DNA of 64,000 nt from Prosthecochloris sp. (GCA_015482705.2 JADMLA020000028.1:15256-79255), one strand, 5' to 3'; positions 53,504 to 63,703 are shown, counted from the stretch's first letter. The notes: generated by a model from the sequence alone, not told the origin. Numbers and translations: made by a program.

Positions 53504-54073
53504 CTATCCAATCACGGGAACAGGCCGAATCTCTTCAGCTACGCCAAAGGTTTTCTGATACTTTGTTATGGAACGCAAAATAATTTCCTTTGCCGTATCC
53601 GCATCCTGGAACTCTTCTACCAGAACCGTTTTATTTTCGAGCGCTTTGTACTCCTCGAAAAAGTGTTTGAGTTCGGAATGGAAATGCGGTCTTATCTCAT
53701 TGACATTATTGATGGTGCTTACACTCATATCGCCGTCGGCAACTGCGATAATTTTGTCGTCACTTTCACCGTGATCGATCATTCGCATAACCCCGACAAC
53801 ACGCGCACGTACAAGACACATCGGGACAATTGCGCACTGGGATAACACTACGATATCAAGAGGATCATGGTCCTCTCCAAGAGTTTTCGGGATAAACCCG
53901 TAATTGGCAGGATAAAAGACAGAGGAATAAAGCACTCTGTCAAGTTTGAGCATTCCTGTTTTTTTATCAAGCTCGTACTTAGCCTTGCTTCCTTTGGAAA
54001 TCTCAATGATGGAATTGACGATATGTGGCTGCTCTTTACCAATCTCAACGTGATGCCATGGATTAAAATTCAT
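53504..54073 (-). CDS. ppa: Inorganic pyrophosphatase (family I)
   Basis: A 189-residue soluble pyrophosphatase. The metal-binding signature is DHDPLDIVVL (D-x-D-P-x-D), with KYELDKKTG and VFYPANYGFIP before it and the second Asp-rich segment GESDDKIIAVADGD. It hydrolyses PPi to drive biosynthesis. It precedes fumC in the same direction. Confidence 0.94.
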   Translation of the reverse strand: MNFNPWHHVEIGKEQPHIVNSIIEISKGSKAKYELDKKTGMLKLDRVLYSSVFYPANYGFIPKTLGEDHDPLDIVVLSQCAIVPMCLVRARVVGVMRMIDHGESDDKIIAVADGDMSVSTINNVNEIRPHFHSELKHFFEEYKALENKTVLVEEFQDADTAKEIILRSITKYQKTFGVAEEIRPVPVIG

Positions 54074-54336
54074 AGTAAGCGTCGCTGTTAATGGGTTATG
54101 GTTTCGGTAGGAATACCAACTGAAAATCTGAAAAAAAAGCTGTGGAAGTATACAAAGATTCCTGAATTTTCAAAATGTAACCATGAAGAGATAATCAAAA
54201 ACACCCGACATGTCAGTCGGCAGCATCAACTACGGCCTTCATGCCGGGCCCTGAATACCCCGAGCAAACGAAGAGCCTCGAAGAAAAAACATTGACTGTG
54301 ATCTTGGTATACCGCCTTTCAGCCTCTTACTTTTCG

Positions 54337-55989
54337 TCATTTCCCACCGCTCGACAGAGCACAACCGACAACGTCTTGAGCTTCGGCAAGAATGGCATCC
54401 AGATGCTCACTGCCGAGAAAACTCTCTGCATATATTTTGTATATATTTTCGGTACCTGATGGTCTCGCTGCAAACCATCCGTTATCGGTTACAACTTTCA
54501 CCCCCCCTATTGCAGCATTATTACCGGGAGCGTCGGAAAGAATGTCGGAAATTTTTTCCCCGGCAAGCTTATCGATACTCAACTCCTTTGGCGAAAGCAT
54601 TTTCAGCCTTGTTTTTTCATCTGGAGAAGCCGGGGCATCGATCCTTGTATACATCGGCTCACCCAGATCACGGGTCAAACCACCGTACACTTCGCCGGGA
54701 TCGCTTCCAGTTTTTGCGATTATTTCCGCAGCAAGCAGTGCAGGAATAAACCCGTCTTTGTCCGTCGTCCATGCCTTACCGTCCATTCTCAGAAAAGAAG
54801 CACCCGCACTTTCCTCTCCGGCGAATCCCAGTGAACCGCTCAACAGACCGTCGACAAACCATTTGAAGCCTACGGGAACCTCATAGACCTTTCGACCGAG
54901 TTTTCCAGCAACCCTGTCAATCATACTGCTGCTTACCAGGGTTTTGCCGATCATGGTACTATCGGCCCAATTCTGCCGATGCTGAAAAAGATAATCGATG
55001 CAAACGGAAAGAAAATGATTGGGCTGCAGTAAACCTGAACTACGGGTTACAATACCATGACGGTCGTAATCCGTATCGCAGGCAAACGCTATATCGAACC
55101 GGTCTTTTTGCTCGATCAAAGGCTGCATGGTGTAAGGAGAAGAGGGATCCATACGGATTTTACCATCCCAGTCGACGCTCATGAACCGGAACGTCGGATC
55201 GACGGTTTTGTTCAATACAGTAATGCCCAGACCATATCTCTCGGCAATCCTTTCCCAGTATGCCAATCCTGCCCCGCCAAGAGGATCCACCCCTATAGAG
55301 AGTCCCGATTCGGCAACAGCCTCCATATCGATCACAGCGTCAAGGTCCTCGATGTACCTCCCGGGATAGTCGTACCGATGCGTAGTCGGAGCCGATAGCG
55401 CTTTTTCGAAAGGCACTCTGCGAACATCCTCGAGCTTTTGCTCAAGAAAGTCGTTTGCCTTCTTCTCGATCCATGAAGTAGCCTCACCTCCTGCCGGACC
55501 ACCATGAGGAGGATTGTACTTGATTCCTCCGTCACTCGGAGGATTATGGGAGGGGGTCAGGAGAATACCGTCCGCCATCCCGTTCACTTTTTTTTCGTTC
55601 CATGTCAGGATAGCGTGCGATACCACCGGCGTCGGAGTATATCGCTCTTCACCGGCAATCATCACCTCGACGCCGTTGGCCGCCAACACCTCCAATACGG
55701 TAACGAAAGCGGGCTCTGAAAGCGCATGGGTGTCGATTCCTAAAAACAAAGGCCCGGTAATATTTTCCTTCTTTCTGTACATGCAGATCGCTTGCGTCAC
55801 AGCGAGAATGTGATGTTCGTTGAAAGAACAATCAAGGGATGCCCCTCTGTGACCCGAAGTACCGAAAGAAACCCGTTGGGCTGAAAATCCTGGATCGGGT
55901 TTCATAGAAAAGAATGCGGTAACGAGACGGGGTACATCGACAAGCATCTCTTGTTCAGGAAGCCGGCCGGCATGGGGATGGACTTGCAT
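54337..55989 (-). CDS. pgm: Phosphoglucomutase (alpha-D-glucose phosphate-specific)
   Basis: A 550-residue enzyme interconverting glucose-1- and glucose-6-phosphate. The start at 55989 (MQVHPHAGRLPEQEML) matches E. coli Pgm; an open frame to 56046 is not conserved. The phosphoserine loop is LTPSHNPPSDGGIKYN, the metal loop CDTDYDRHG, the sugar-binding loop GEESAGASF, and the phosphate loop RPSGTENIYK. The acidic, single long chain matches the 546-residue bacterial subfamily. It is divergent from prfC. Confidence 0.94.
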   Translation of the reverse strand: MQVHPHAGRLPEQEMLVDVPRLVTAFFSMKPDPGFSAQRVSFGTSGHRGASLDCSFNEHHILAVTQAICMYRKKENITGPLFLGIDTHALSEPAFVTVLEVLAANGVEVMIAGEERYTPTPVVSHAILTWNEKKVNGMADGILLTPSHNPPSDGGIKYNPPHGGPAGGEATSWIEKKANDFLEQKLEDVRRVPFEKALSAPTTHRYDYPGRYIEDLDAVIDMEAVAESGLSIGVDPLGGAGLAYWERIAERYGLGITVLNKTVDPTFRFMSVDWDGKIRMDPSSPYTMQPLIEQKDRFDIAFACDTDYDRHGIVTRSSGLLQPNHFLSVCIDYLFQHRQNWADSTMIGKTLVSSSMIDRVAGKLGRKVYEVPVGFKWFVDGLLSGSLGFAGEESAGASFLRMDGKAWTTDKDGFIPALLAAEIIAKTGSDPGEVYGGLTRDLGEPMYTRIDAPASPDEKTRLKMLSPKELSIDKLAGEKISDILSDAPGNNAAIGGVKVVTDNGWFAARPSGTENIYKIYAESFLGSEHLDAILAEAQDVVGCALSSGGK

Positions 55990-56276
55990 GATTAACTGGG
56001 TTAGAGGTGAAAAACCTTTTTTCTCGGGACACCGAAACATAGACAACCATAAGCGAAAAAAAGTTGCATCGAATATGCATTGGCAGGAGATTTACATTCT
56101 TTTGAAAGTTATCATTTCCCTGCGTCTGCCGAAAAGCGCACTCGAGGACTATTTTCTTTTTCCTCATCAGCTTTGTATCTTTGGCCCTTTCCCGCCGGAA
56201 ATGATTTCAAACCAAAAGACAGCGATGCGGACTGCACAGCAGTAACGGCGGCGGTGCCATATATGAATTCTGAACC

Positions 56277-57872
56277 ATGAATCTTGAGCAAGAGATAGAA
56301 AAAAGAAAAACCTTCGCCATCATCAGCCATCCCGATGCCGGCAAAACGACACTTACCGAAAAATTCCTGCTTTTCGGAGGGGCCATCAAAACAGCCGGTG
56401 CCGTTAAGCAGAACAAGATAAAAAAAACCGCCACCAGCGATTTCATGGAAATCGAAAAACAGCGCGGAATTTCCGTGGCGACATCGGTCATGGGTTTCGA
56501 GTATAAAGGGAAAAAAGTCAACATTCTCGACACTCCGGGACATAAAGATTTCGCAGAAGACACATACCGCACCCTGACTGCGGTCGACAGCGTCATTCTG
56601 GTGATCGACAGCGTCAAAGGTGTTGAGGCACAGACAGAACGCCTTATGGAAGTCTGCCGAATGCGGAATACCCCGGTCATCATTTTTGTGAACAAGATGG
56701 ACCGGGAAGGCCGAAACCCATTTGAAATCCTTGACGAGCTCGAAGAGAAACTGCAGATACAGGTAAGGCCTCTCACTTGGCCAATCAGCCAGGGGCAAAG
56801 TTTCCAGGGAGTCTACAACCTTTATCACAAGCAGCTCAACCTTTTTGAACCCGACCAGACAAAAATTACTGAACAACAAATCGAAATTCAGGGAATAGAA
56901 GATACCGAACTCGACCGCTGGATATCTGAAACCTTTGCCGACAAACTTCGTGAAGAAGTAGAACTCATCGAAGGAGTCTACGAACCTTTCAGCAAAGGGA
57001 GTTATCTTGACGCATCTCTTGCACCGGTTTTTTTCGGAAGCGCCGTCAACAATTTCGGCATCAAAGAAATGCTCGAAACCTTCCTCGATATCGCCCCGAG
57101 CCCGGAAAAACGTGAAACCGATCAACGTGTCGTCAAAGCTTCTGAAAACAAACTGACCGGTTTCGTCTTTAAAATCCATGCCAATCTCGATCCGAACCAT
57201 CGAGACCGTACGGCATTCTTCAAAATTTGTTCAGGAAAATTCGAGCGTAACACCTTTTATTTTCATACCCGGCTCGGGAAAAAAATGCGTTTTGCCAACC
57301 CCACCCAGTTTATGGCAAACGAAAAAAACCTTATTGAAGATGCATGGCCTGGAGACGTCATTGGCCTCTATGACAACGGAAACCTTAAAATCGGCGATAC
57401 GCTTACGGAAGGAGAAGAACTGCAGTTCAGAGGAATACCGAGTTTCTCCCCCGAAATTTTCAAAGAGGTTATCAACCGTGACCCGTTCAAATCAAAGCAG
57501 CTGGAAAAAGGTCTGCGCCAGCTAACAGAAGAAGGTGTCGCTCAGCTTTTCCTGCAATACGGCAACCGAAAAATCCTCGGTACTGTTGGTGAACTGCAAT
57601 TCGATGTCATCCGTTTCAGACTCGAACATGAATACGGTGCAAAGTGTGATTTCACGCCGCTGCGCTACTTCAAGGCCTTCTGGATCACCCCGAAAGACAA
57701 CAACCAGTACGACGAGTTCCTGCGCCGAAAATCATCGGTTATAGCTGAAGACAAAGAAAAACACCCGGTATTCTTTGCCGAAAGCGAATGGATGCTCAAC
57801 GTCGCCAAAGAAAACTACCCCGGAGTTATGTTCCATGAAACCTCGGAATTCAAAACAGAAGGAAACTCCTGA
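56277..57872 (+). CDS. prfC: Peptide chain release factor 3
   Basis: A 531-residue translational GTPase that recycles RF1/RF2. G1 is SHPDAGKTT, G2 has EKQRGISVATSV, G3 DTPGHKDFAEDT, and G4 FVNKMDREG. The RF3-type insertion NxxKMDREGRNPFEILDELE distinguishes it from EF-G. Domain 3 ends at the usual place. The 5' region of 287 bases to pgm has no other gene. Confidence 0.95.
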   Translation: MNLEQEIEKRKTFAIISHPDAGKTTLTEKFLLFGGAIKTAGAVKQNKIKKTATSDFMEIEKQRGISVATSVMGFEYKGKKVNILDTPGHKDFAEDTYRTLTAVDSVILVIDSVKGVEAQTERLMEVCRMRNTPVIIFVNKMDREGRNPFEILDELEEKLQIQVRPLTWPISQGQSFQGVYNLYHKQLNLFEPDQTKITEQQIEIQGIEDTELDRWISETFADKLREEVELIEGVYEPFSKGSYLDASLAPVFFGSAVNNFGIKEMLETFLDIAPSPEKRETDQRVVKASENKLTGFVFKIHANLDPNHRDRTAFFKICSGKFERNTFYFHTRLGKKMRFANPTQFMANEKNLIEDAWPGDVIGLYDNGNLKIGDTLTEGEELQFRGIPSFSPEIFKEVINRDPFKSKQLEKGLRQLTEEGVAQLFLQYGNRKILGTVGELQFDVIRFRLEHEYGAKCDFTPLRYFKAFWITPKDNNQYDEFLRRKSSVIAEDKEKHPVFFAESEWMLNVAKENYPGVMFHETSEFKTEGNS

Positions 57873-57967
57873 AAAGAATCCTTTCACCGTCCTTTGTTAA
57901 TTCCCTGAAAAACATACATTGTACACAAAAGAATCTGAAGAAATCACAATGGATATTATGGTAAGAA

Positions 57968-59644
57968 ATGTTCAAGCCCAAACTCTTCGTTTTGCTTCCC
58001 GAACTTGATCGGGAACGACTACTCAAAGACATTACTGCCGGAATTCTTGTCGGCATCGTTGCCCTCCCCCTCGCAATCGCATTCGGAATAGCCTCCGGAG
58101 TTTCACCTGAAAAAGGACTCATCACCGCCGTTATCGGCGGTTTTATCGTTTCACTGCTGGGTGGCAGCCGCGTACAGATCGGTGGCCCTACCGGTGCGTT
58201 TATCATTATCGTCTACGGTATAGTCCAGCAATATGGCATCAACGGGCTCATGCTTGCAACGATCATGGCAGGCGTAATTCTCATTATCATGGGAGTTGCG
58301 CAGTTCGGTTCATTGATCAAGTTCATTCCCTATCCGGTCATCGTCGGTTTTACCAGTGGTATCGCCGTTATTATTTTTTCAACCCAGGTCAAAGATTTTC
58401 TCGGGCTTGACATTGAAAATCTTCCCGGTGATTTCATAGGAAAATGGGGACAATATCTCTCTCACCTCGGAACTCTGCACATGCCGACGTTGGCAATCGG
58501 GTTCATTGCGCTTTCCATCATCATCTTCTGGCCGAAAGTATCGAGAAAAATACCGGGCTCAGTCATCGCCATTCTGATCACCACGGCAATGGTGCAATTG
58601 CTGCACCTCGATGTCGCAACAATTGAAACGAGATTCGGGGAGATTCCGTCAACGATCCCTGCTCCCTCGATACCCGAGTTCGATCTGTCAACCATTCAGA
58701 ACCTCATTATGCCGGCGACAACCATAGCAATCCTTGCCGCAATCGAGGCACTGCTCTCGGCGGTCGTTTCCGATGGCATGATCGGAGGGCGCCACAAGTC
58801 AAACATGGAGCTGATAGCACAGGGAGCGGCAAACATCGTGTCTCCCCTTTTTGGAGGCATACCCGTCACCGGCGCGATAGCGCGAACGGCCACGAATGTC
58901 AAAAACGGTGGCAGAACACCGCTTTCAGGCATAGTTCATGCCATCACCCTGCTTTGTATAATGCTGCTTTTCGGAAGTTGGGCAAAACTCATCCCCATGT
59001 CAACACTTGCAGCCATACTGATTGTTGTCGCCTGGAACATGAGCGAATACCACGTGTTCCGTCAACTTCTCAAAAGTCCGAGAGGAGATATCATCGTTTT
59101 ATTGACCACCTTTGGGTTAACGGTGATTTTCGATCTGACAATCGCAATAGAGGTTGGCCTATTGCTGACCGTTGTGCTTTTCATGCAACATATGGCAGGT
59201 ATCGCAAACGTAGAAATCATCACTCGTGAACTGAAAGACCGCGAAGAGGATAGCAATGATCCGAATGCCATTGTCAACCGTGACGTTCCGGATGGAGTGG
59301 AGGTGTATGAAATCAATGGACCATTCTTTTTCGGCGCCGCCTCAAAATTCAAAGAATCCATGCGAATCGTCGAAAATCCACCACCAGTGAGAATACTGCG
59401 CATGCGCAACGTCCCGGTGATCGATGCAACCGGCCTGAACATGCTAAAGGAAATGGTTGCCGACAGCAGTCGGACCGGAACAAAGTTAATCCTTTCAGGA
59501 GTCAACCCGGAGACACTCTCGACAATGCGACAGTACGGTATTACCGATGAGATTGGTCAGGAAAATATTGTAGACCATATCGACAGCGCTCTCGACCAGG
59601 CAAAACAATTACTCGACAATTCACTTTCAGCTCTGAAGAAATAA
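57968..59644 (+). CDS. SulP-family sulfate/anion permease with STAS domain
   Basis: A 558-residue SLC26/SulP transporter. It has about 12-14 membrane helices in residues 20-410, including the early GILVGIVALPLAIAFGIASGV and the SulP signature GGSRVQIGGPTGAF. The C-terminal STAS domain (about 440-550) has PFFFGAASKF and VPVIDATGLNML, the anti-sigma-antagonist-like fold. The carried anion is sulfate, bicarbonate or similar. It is preceded by prfC, 95 bases upstream. Confidence 0.88.
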   Translation: MFKPKLFVLLPELDRERLLKDITAGILVGIVALPLAIAFGIASGVSPEKGLITAVIGGFIVSLLGGSRVQIGGPTGAFIIIVYGIVQQYGINGLMLATIMAGVILIIMGVAQFGSLIKFIPYPVIVGFTSGIAVIIFSTQVKDFLGLDIENLPGDFIGKWGQYLSHLGTLHMPTLAIGFIALSIIIFWPKVSRKIPGSVIAILITTAMVQLLHLDVATIETRFGEIPSTIPAPSIPEFDLSTIQNLIMPATTIAILAAIEALLSAVVSDGMIGGRHKSNMELIAQGAANIVSPLFGGIPVTGAIARTATNVKNGGRTPLSGIVHAITLLCIMLLFGSWAKLIPMSTLAAILIVVAWNMSEYHVFRQLLKSPRGDIIVLLTTFGLTVIFDLTIAIEVGLLLTVVLFMQHMAGIANVEIITRELKDREEDSNDPNAIVNRDVPDGVEVYEINGPFFFGAASKFKESMRIVENPPPVRILRMRNVPVIDATGLNMLKEMVADSSRTGTKLILSGVNPETLSTMRQYGITDEIGQENIVDHIDSALDQAKQLLDNSLSALKK

Positions 59645-59724
59645 ACGTTTAGCGAAGTTTTGTTATTTTCTACTTGATAAACACTCTCCATGTAACCAGA
59701 AGTTTTTAAACCATTTCCCCTTAT

Positions 59725-60684
59725 ATGGAAACACGACAATTCGGTAGTACAGGAATGGACATCACGTCCATCGGCTTCGGCAGCTGGGCAATTGGCGGAG
59801 AAAACTGGTCTCACGGCTGGGGACCTCAGGACGACAATCAGGCTATAGAAGCAATAGAGTGCGCCCTCCAATCGGGCATCAACTGGATTGACACCGCTGC
59901 TGTTTATGGGCTCGGCCATTCGGAGGAGCTTGTCGCAAAAGCGCTCGAAGGCACAACCGACAAGCCCTACGTTTTTACCAAATGCGCTCTTGTCTGGGAC
60001 AACAACCGTCAAATCGGCAACAGCCTCAAACGTGACTCAATCCGGCGGGAATGCGAGGCAAGCCTGAAACGCCTGAAAACCGAAACCATAGATTTATACC
60101 AGATTCATTGGCCTAACCCGGAGGAGGATATCGAAGAAGGTTGGGGAACGATGGCTGAACTGAAAGAAGAAGGACTTGTAAAACATATCGGTGTATCGAA
60201 CTTCAATGTCGAGCAAATGAAAAGAGCGCAGGGCATAGCACCTGTCGCTTCGCTTCAACCCCCCTACTCCATGCTTCGCAGAGGAATCGAAAAAGAGATC
60301 CTTCCTCACTGCATGGAGCATGATATCGGAGTCATCATCTACTCCCCGATGCTTTCCGGCATGCTTTCCGGCAAGATGACACGCGAGCGGGCATTACAGT
60401 TACCAGAAAACGATTGGCGGCGCAATAATAAGGAATTCCAGGAACCACGTCTTGCACACAATCTCGAGCTTGTTGAATACCTGAGAACAATCGGAAAAAA
60501 ACATGGGGCATCTCCCGGAGAAGTAGCCATTGCATGGACGCTTTGGCACCCTGGCGTTACTGGCGCTATAGTCGGAGGACGTAGTGCTGAACAGGTAGAA
60601 GGAATAGTCGGTGCTGCCGATCTAATGCTCGATCGGCAGGAAGTCGATGCAATTGAGACATTTGTCTCATCGATGCCGGAATAA
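59725..60684 (+). CDS. Aldo/keto reductase
   Basis: A 319-residue AKR-family oxidoreductase. The catalytic tetrad is present: Asp in NWIDTAAVYGLGHSEE, Tyr in the same segment, Lys in YVFTKCAL and His in YQIHWPNP. The NADPH-binding C-terminal segment is GAIVGGRSAEQVEG. It belongs to the Yeast IolS/YajO-type group that reduces small aldehydes. It is followed by Cfa, 45 bases downstream. Confidence 0.86.
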   Translation: METRQFGSTGMDITSIGFGSWAIGGENWSHGWGPQDDNQAIEAIECALQSGINWIDTAAVYGLGHSEELVAKALEGTTDKPYVFTKCALVWDNNRQIGNSLKRDSIRRECEASLKRLKTETIDLYQIHWPNPEEDIEEGWGTMAELKEEGLVKHIGVSNFNVEQMKRAQGIAPVASLQPPYSMLRRGIEKEILPHCMEHDIGVIIYSPMLSGMLSGKMTRERALQLPENDWRRNNKEFQEPRLAHNLELVEYLRTIGKKHGASPGEVAIAWTLWHPGVTGAIVGGRSAEQVEGIVGAADLMLDRQEVDAIETFVSSMPE

Positions 60685-60729
60685 GCTCCTTCTTGATAGC
60701 ATAACAACTCAATTCAGGACTCCGACCCA

Positions 60730-61869
60730 ATGCCAGAGACCTTATATGAAAAGAAACTAAAAAGCCTTCTTGCATCTGCAGGGATACAGGTAAACGGACC
60801 GAACCCGTGGGACATCAGGGTACTGGATCCTCGTTTCTACAAACGGGTCATCACTGAATCCCACCTCGGTATTGGTGAATCCTACATGGATGGATGGTGG
60901 GAATGTGATGCACTTGAAGATTTCTTTTATAAAGTGCTGCGAGCGAAACTTGATAAAAAAGTTTCACAGTTCACTCGCGTTCTCAGTAACCTAGCCGGTA
61001 TCCTGATAAATCTTCAGCATCCATCGAGAGCCTTCCACGTTGGAGAAACCCACTACAACATTGGAAACGACCTTTACGAAGCCATGCTTGATAAACACAT
61101 GCTTTACAGCTGTGGCTATTGGAAAGGAGCGGACAATCTCGATCAGGCTCAGGAAAATAAATTACGGCTGATTTTCAACAAACTACAGCTCGAACCAGGC
61201 ATGAAAGTGCTCGATATCGGATGCGGCTGGGGAGGAGCTGCCCGGTTTGCCGCTGAACAGTATGGAGTCCGTGTTACAGGAGTTACCGTATCGAGCGAAC
61301 AGGCCAAGAAAGCCGAAGAACTGGGGCAAAACCTGCCGGTCGATGTCAGGCTGATGGACTACCGTGACATACAAGGAACCTATGACAGAATCTATTCCAT
61401 CGGTATGTTCGAACATGTCGGGGTGAAGAATTATCAACAGTTTTTCGAGATCACCTCACAATGCCTGAAAGATGACGGCCTGTTTCTTCTGCACACTATC
61501 GGAAGCAAACGCTCATCGATGAATACCGACAAATGGACCCATAAATACATATTCCCGAATTCCATGCTCCCTTCTGCAAAACAGATCACAACAGCGAGTG
61601 AAGGGCTGCACGTCATGGAAGACTGGCATGCATTCGGTAACGACTATTGCAAAACACTCAAAGCATGGCACATAAACTTCGAACACCACTGGCCAGACTT
61701 GAAGCGCGCCTATGACGAACGATTCTACAGGATGTGGCGATATTACCTGCTTAGCGCAGCAGGCTCCTTCCGCGCCCGTAATGTTCAACTCTGGCAGATA
61801 CTCTTTTCGAATAACGGAATAACAGGGGATTTTTATGTAAGCCGTGAAGCGGGAGAACTCATTGTCTAA
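60730..61869 (+). CDS. cfa: Cyclopropane-fatty-acyl-phospholipid synthase
   Basis: A 379-residue SAM-dependent enzyme that adds a methylene across the double bond of unsaturated phospholipid acyl chains. The N-terminal domain has GESYMDGWWECDALEDFFYK; the SAM-binding motif is VLDIGCGWGGAARFAAEQYG; the active-site region has YSCGYW, SIGMFEHVGVKNY and the bicarbonate-binding EHVG. The length fits Cfa (382 in E. coli). Beginning 45 bases after the aldo/keto reductase, it may share a transcript. Confidence 0.92.
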   Translation: MPETLYEKKLKSLLASAGIQVNGPNPWDIRVLDPRFYKRVITESHLGIGESYMDGWWECDALEDFFYKVLRAKLDKKVSQFTRVLSNLAGILINLQHPSRAFHVGETHYNIGNDLYEAMLDKHMLYSCGYWKGADNLDQAQENKLRLIFNKLQLEPGMKVLDIGCGWGGAARFAAEQYGVRVTGVTVSSEQAKKAEELGQNLPVDVRLMDYRDIQGTYDRIYSIGMFEHVGVKNYQQFFEITSQCLKDDGLFLLHTIGSKRSSMNTDKWTHKYIFPNSMLPSAKQITTASEGLHVMEDWHAFGNDYCKTLKAWHINFEHHWPDLKRAYDERFYRMWRYYLLSAAGSFRARNVQLWQILFSNNGITGDFYVSREAGELIV

Positions 61870-61924
61870 CAATATCTGATACACCTCTTCTGCCGTTCGT
61901 CCGATATGCCAGCTTGAGAACAGC

Positions 61925-62470
61925 TCACTTGATGTCCTCTAAATCAGGAATGTCATCGATATCGGGAATATCGTCATCAATTATGACCTGTATTCTTTCC
62001 ATTTCTTCGCTTTCGGGCTCATCCGGCTTTTTATCCATTATTTCTTTTTCAGATGAAGAAACCGGCTCAACAGGAACAGTCTGCTCAAACAACGACAACT
62101 GTGTGGAATATTTTGCCTTACCGTCTTTCCCCTGAACATTCTTTTTTCCCTCTTCAAACGAGCCATCCGTTTTCCCCTTGCATACAGGAACCTCGGAACA
62201 CGAAGGAGGAATGGCAGAACGACCTCTACCTCTCATAAAATCAGCCATTTCCCGGTCGAGAGACTCCTGGACGGCATCCTCAACTTCATTACGGATAACT
62301 TGCATCAACCGCATCGAATCCCCCCGGTACTCGGCCATTTCTCTACGCAATGCACTGACCGCTTTCTCGATTTCAGCACGTTGCCGTCGCGGTAAAACGG
62401 TAAACATCATGGCAAGAATAAAGACAAGCAGCATCAAGATGATCAACAAAAGGTAAGTCATCATCGACAT
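61925..62470 (-). CDS. Membrane-anchored acidic protein of unknown function
   Basis: I do not recognise this 181-residue protein. Residues 5-26 form one membrane helix (LLLIILMLLVFILAMMF), followed by a short coiled coil (RRQRAEIEKAVSALRREMAEY), then a Ser/Lys-rich region and a very acidic tail with repeated DI-PD-I (DDDIPDIDDIPDLEDIK). The layout of one helix, a coiled coil and an acidic tail suggests a membrane-tethered adapter. It converges on cfa with a 55-base gap. Confidence 0.6.
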   Translation of the reverse strand: MSMMTYLLLIILMLLVFILAMMFTVLPRRQRAEIEKAVSALRREMAEYRGDSMRLMQVIRNEVEDAVQESLDREMADFMRGRGRSAIPPSCSEVPVCKGKTDGSFEEGKKNVQGKDGKAKYSTQLSLFEQTVPVEPVSSSEKEIMDKKPDEPESEEMERIQVIIDDDIPDIDDIPDLEDIK

Positions 62471-62610
62471 TTGTCATCGTTTCCTACTTCATTAATCTTC
62501 ATGAGGGCGCCATCAATAGGCAAGCAGATAACGAGAATTCTCCCCCACCACAACACGAGAGAACTCTTCAACCAATGTAAAACATTTTACCTACTATTAA
62601 CAACCCAGAA

Positions 62611-62629
62611 TAGGGGACGTTGTAAATAA
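62611..62629 (+). repeat. Left inverted end of the RAYT element
   Basis: TAGGGGACGTTGTAAATAA, perfectly inverted at 63674-63692. It adjoins the transposase stop codon (62631-62633). Confidence 0.85.
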
Positions 62630-62630
62630 T

Positions 62631-63614
62631 TTACACATATTTAAAATTCCGAACAATTTGCGCAACAGCAGATGTAGAAATTTTTAGTATTCTTGCTATC
62701 TCTGCAAGTGAAAACCCGTATTCTTTCACAAACTTTTCTACAAGTGTTTTTCGAACCTTTGATACTGAACGAATTCTGCTTCCCGAAAGCAACTGACTTA
62801 ACCCTATGCCATTTTTTTCGCATAATTCCTCAATATCAGCATGAGCTTTTGCTTTTATTTCATCGAAATCAAGCACATTTACCTGACTCTTTACCGACTC
62901 ATCTGCATCCTCAAGTATCTTGCTAACAAAGGAACCGTCTCCTAAAATTCGTTCATCGCTCAATTGCTTTTCCTTTCTAGCTCGCATTCCTTGCACTGCC
63001 GACCATCCTCCAACAGAACGAACAAGGCCACCCCCAGTCAATTCAGGTTGATGACCTTTTTGAACCTCTTCTTTCAAAAAATTTCGATAGGCATACATTG
63101 CCATTCTTTCTTTTTCTCCAAAATGATGAAGAACAAAATCACGATCTTGCCAGTCATTTGAAAAAACATTCATTACGACCGTATGCCCACTCCATGGATA
63201 TGCATCAAGATCATCCAAAGAATTCACCAGTCCGGCTCTTAAAGGGTTTAAATGTATATACGCAACCAAACGTATAAAATAACGATCCTCTTGACAGACA
63301 ATTGATTTGTATCGATTTTGGAAAAGATGGCCTTGCCTATCATGTCGCCTGTTATAGTTACTTGCATAGCCACTCAGCAACCTTCGCATAAAAGTAGACA
63401 TCCCTGCTTTTCCACTTCGAAGTAGGATATGTGCATGATTATTTAATAGCGCCCATGAATAGATTGTCGTACCTGTTTCCGGAACAAGTTTTCCCATACG
63501 GGAAACAAAATCATCTCGATCCTTATCATCAGTAACAATATCCCGCTTTTCAATTCCCCGAAGCATTACATGGTGCAGGGTTCCTGGTGCGTCTAGTCTT
63601 GGACCTCTTGGCAT
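62631..63614 (-). CDS. REP-associated tyrosine transposase (Y1/HUH family)
   Basis: A 327-residue transposase of the IS200/RAYT group. The HUH metal motif is NNHAHILL with His60 and His62; the catalytic tyrosine is Tyr119 in VAYIHLNP. The N-terminal MPRGPRLDAPG and LHHVMLRG segments are typical of the TnpA_REP branch. The C-terminal 170 residues add a region ending in a DnaA-like helix-turn-helix (SLAEIARILKISTSAVAQIVRN), as in longer RAYTs. All catalytic residues are present, so the enzyme may be active. Matching inverted ends flank it. Confidence 0.9.
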   Translation of the reverse strand: MPRGPRLDAPGTLHHVMLRGIEKRDIVTDDKDRDDFVSRMGKLVPETGTTIYSWALLNNHAHILLRSGKAGMSTFMRRLLSGYASNYNRRHDRQGHLFQNRYKSIVCQEDRYFIRLVAYIHLNPLRAGLVNSLDDLDAYPWSGHTVVMNVFSNDWQDRDFVLHHFGEKERMAMYAYRNFLKEEVQKGHQPELTGGGLVRSVGGWSAVQGMRARKEKQLSDERILGDGSFVSKILEDADESVKSQVNVLDFDEIKAKAHADIEELCEKNGIGLSQLLSGSRIRSVSKVRKTLVEKFVKEYGFSLAEIARILKISTSAVAQIVRNFKYV

Positions 63615-63673
63615 TGTAACGATTTTATAACCTTTTATAGCTTTTATCCTTGTATCGATGACAAATATACAAT

Positions 63674-63692
63674 TTATTTACAACGTCCCCTA
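63674..63692 (-). repeat. Right inverted end of the RAYT element
   Basis: A perfect 19-bp inverted copy of the left end at 62611-62629. It lies 60 bases upstream of the transposase start codon. Confidence 0.85.
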
Positions 63693-63703
63693 ATATTGAC
63701 AAA

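Larger units (their letters stand above)
62611..63692 (-). mobile_element. Single-gene element: RAYT transposase between 19-bp inverted ends
   Basis: About 1.08 kb, bounded by perfect 19-bp inverted repeats that begin TAGGGGACG. One gene, a Y1 (HUH) tyrosine transposase, fills the inside. Either this is an IS200-like unit or REP sequences flanking a domesticated RAYT gene. No target duplication is expected for this family. Confidence 0.75.

Noticed and set aside
56112..57200. Long open frame (362 codons) on the minus strand opposite prfC
   Set aside because: It mirrors the codon usage of prfC, is Phe/Asp-rich as shadow frames are, and has no family-like motif or ribosome-binding site.
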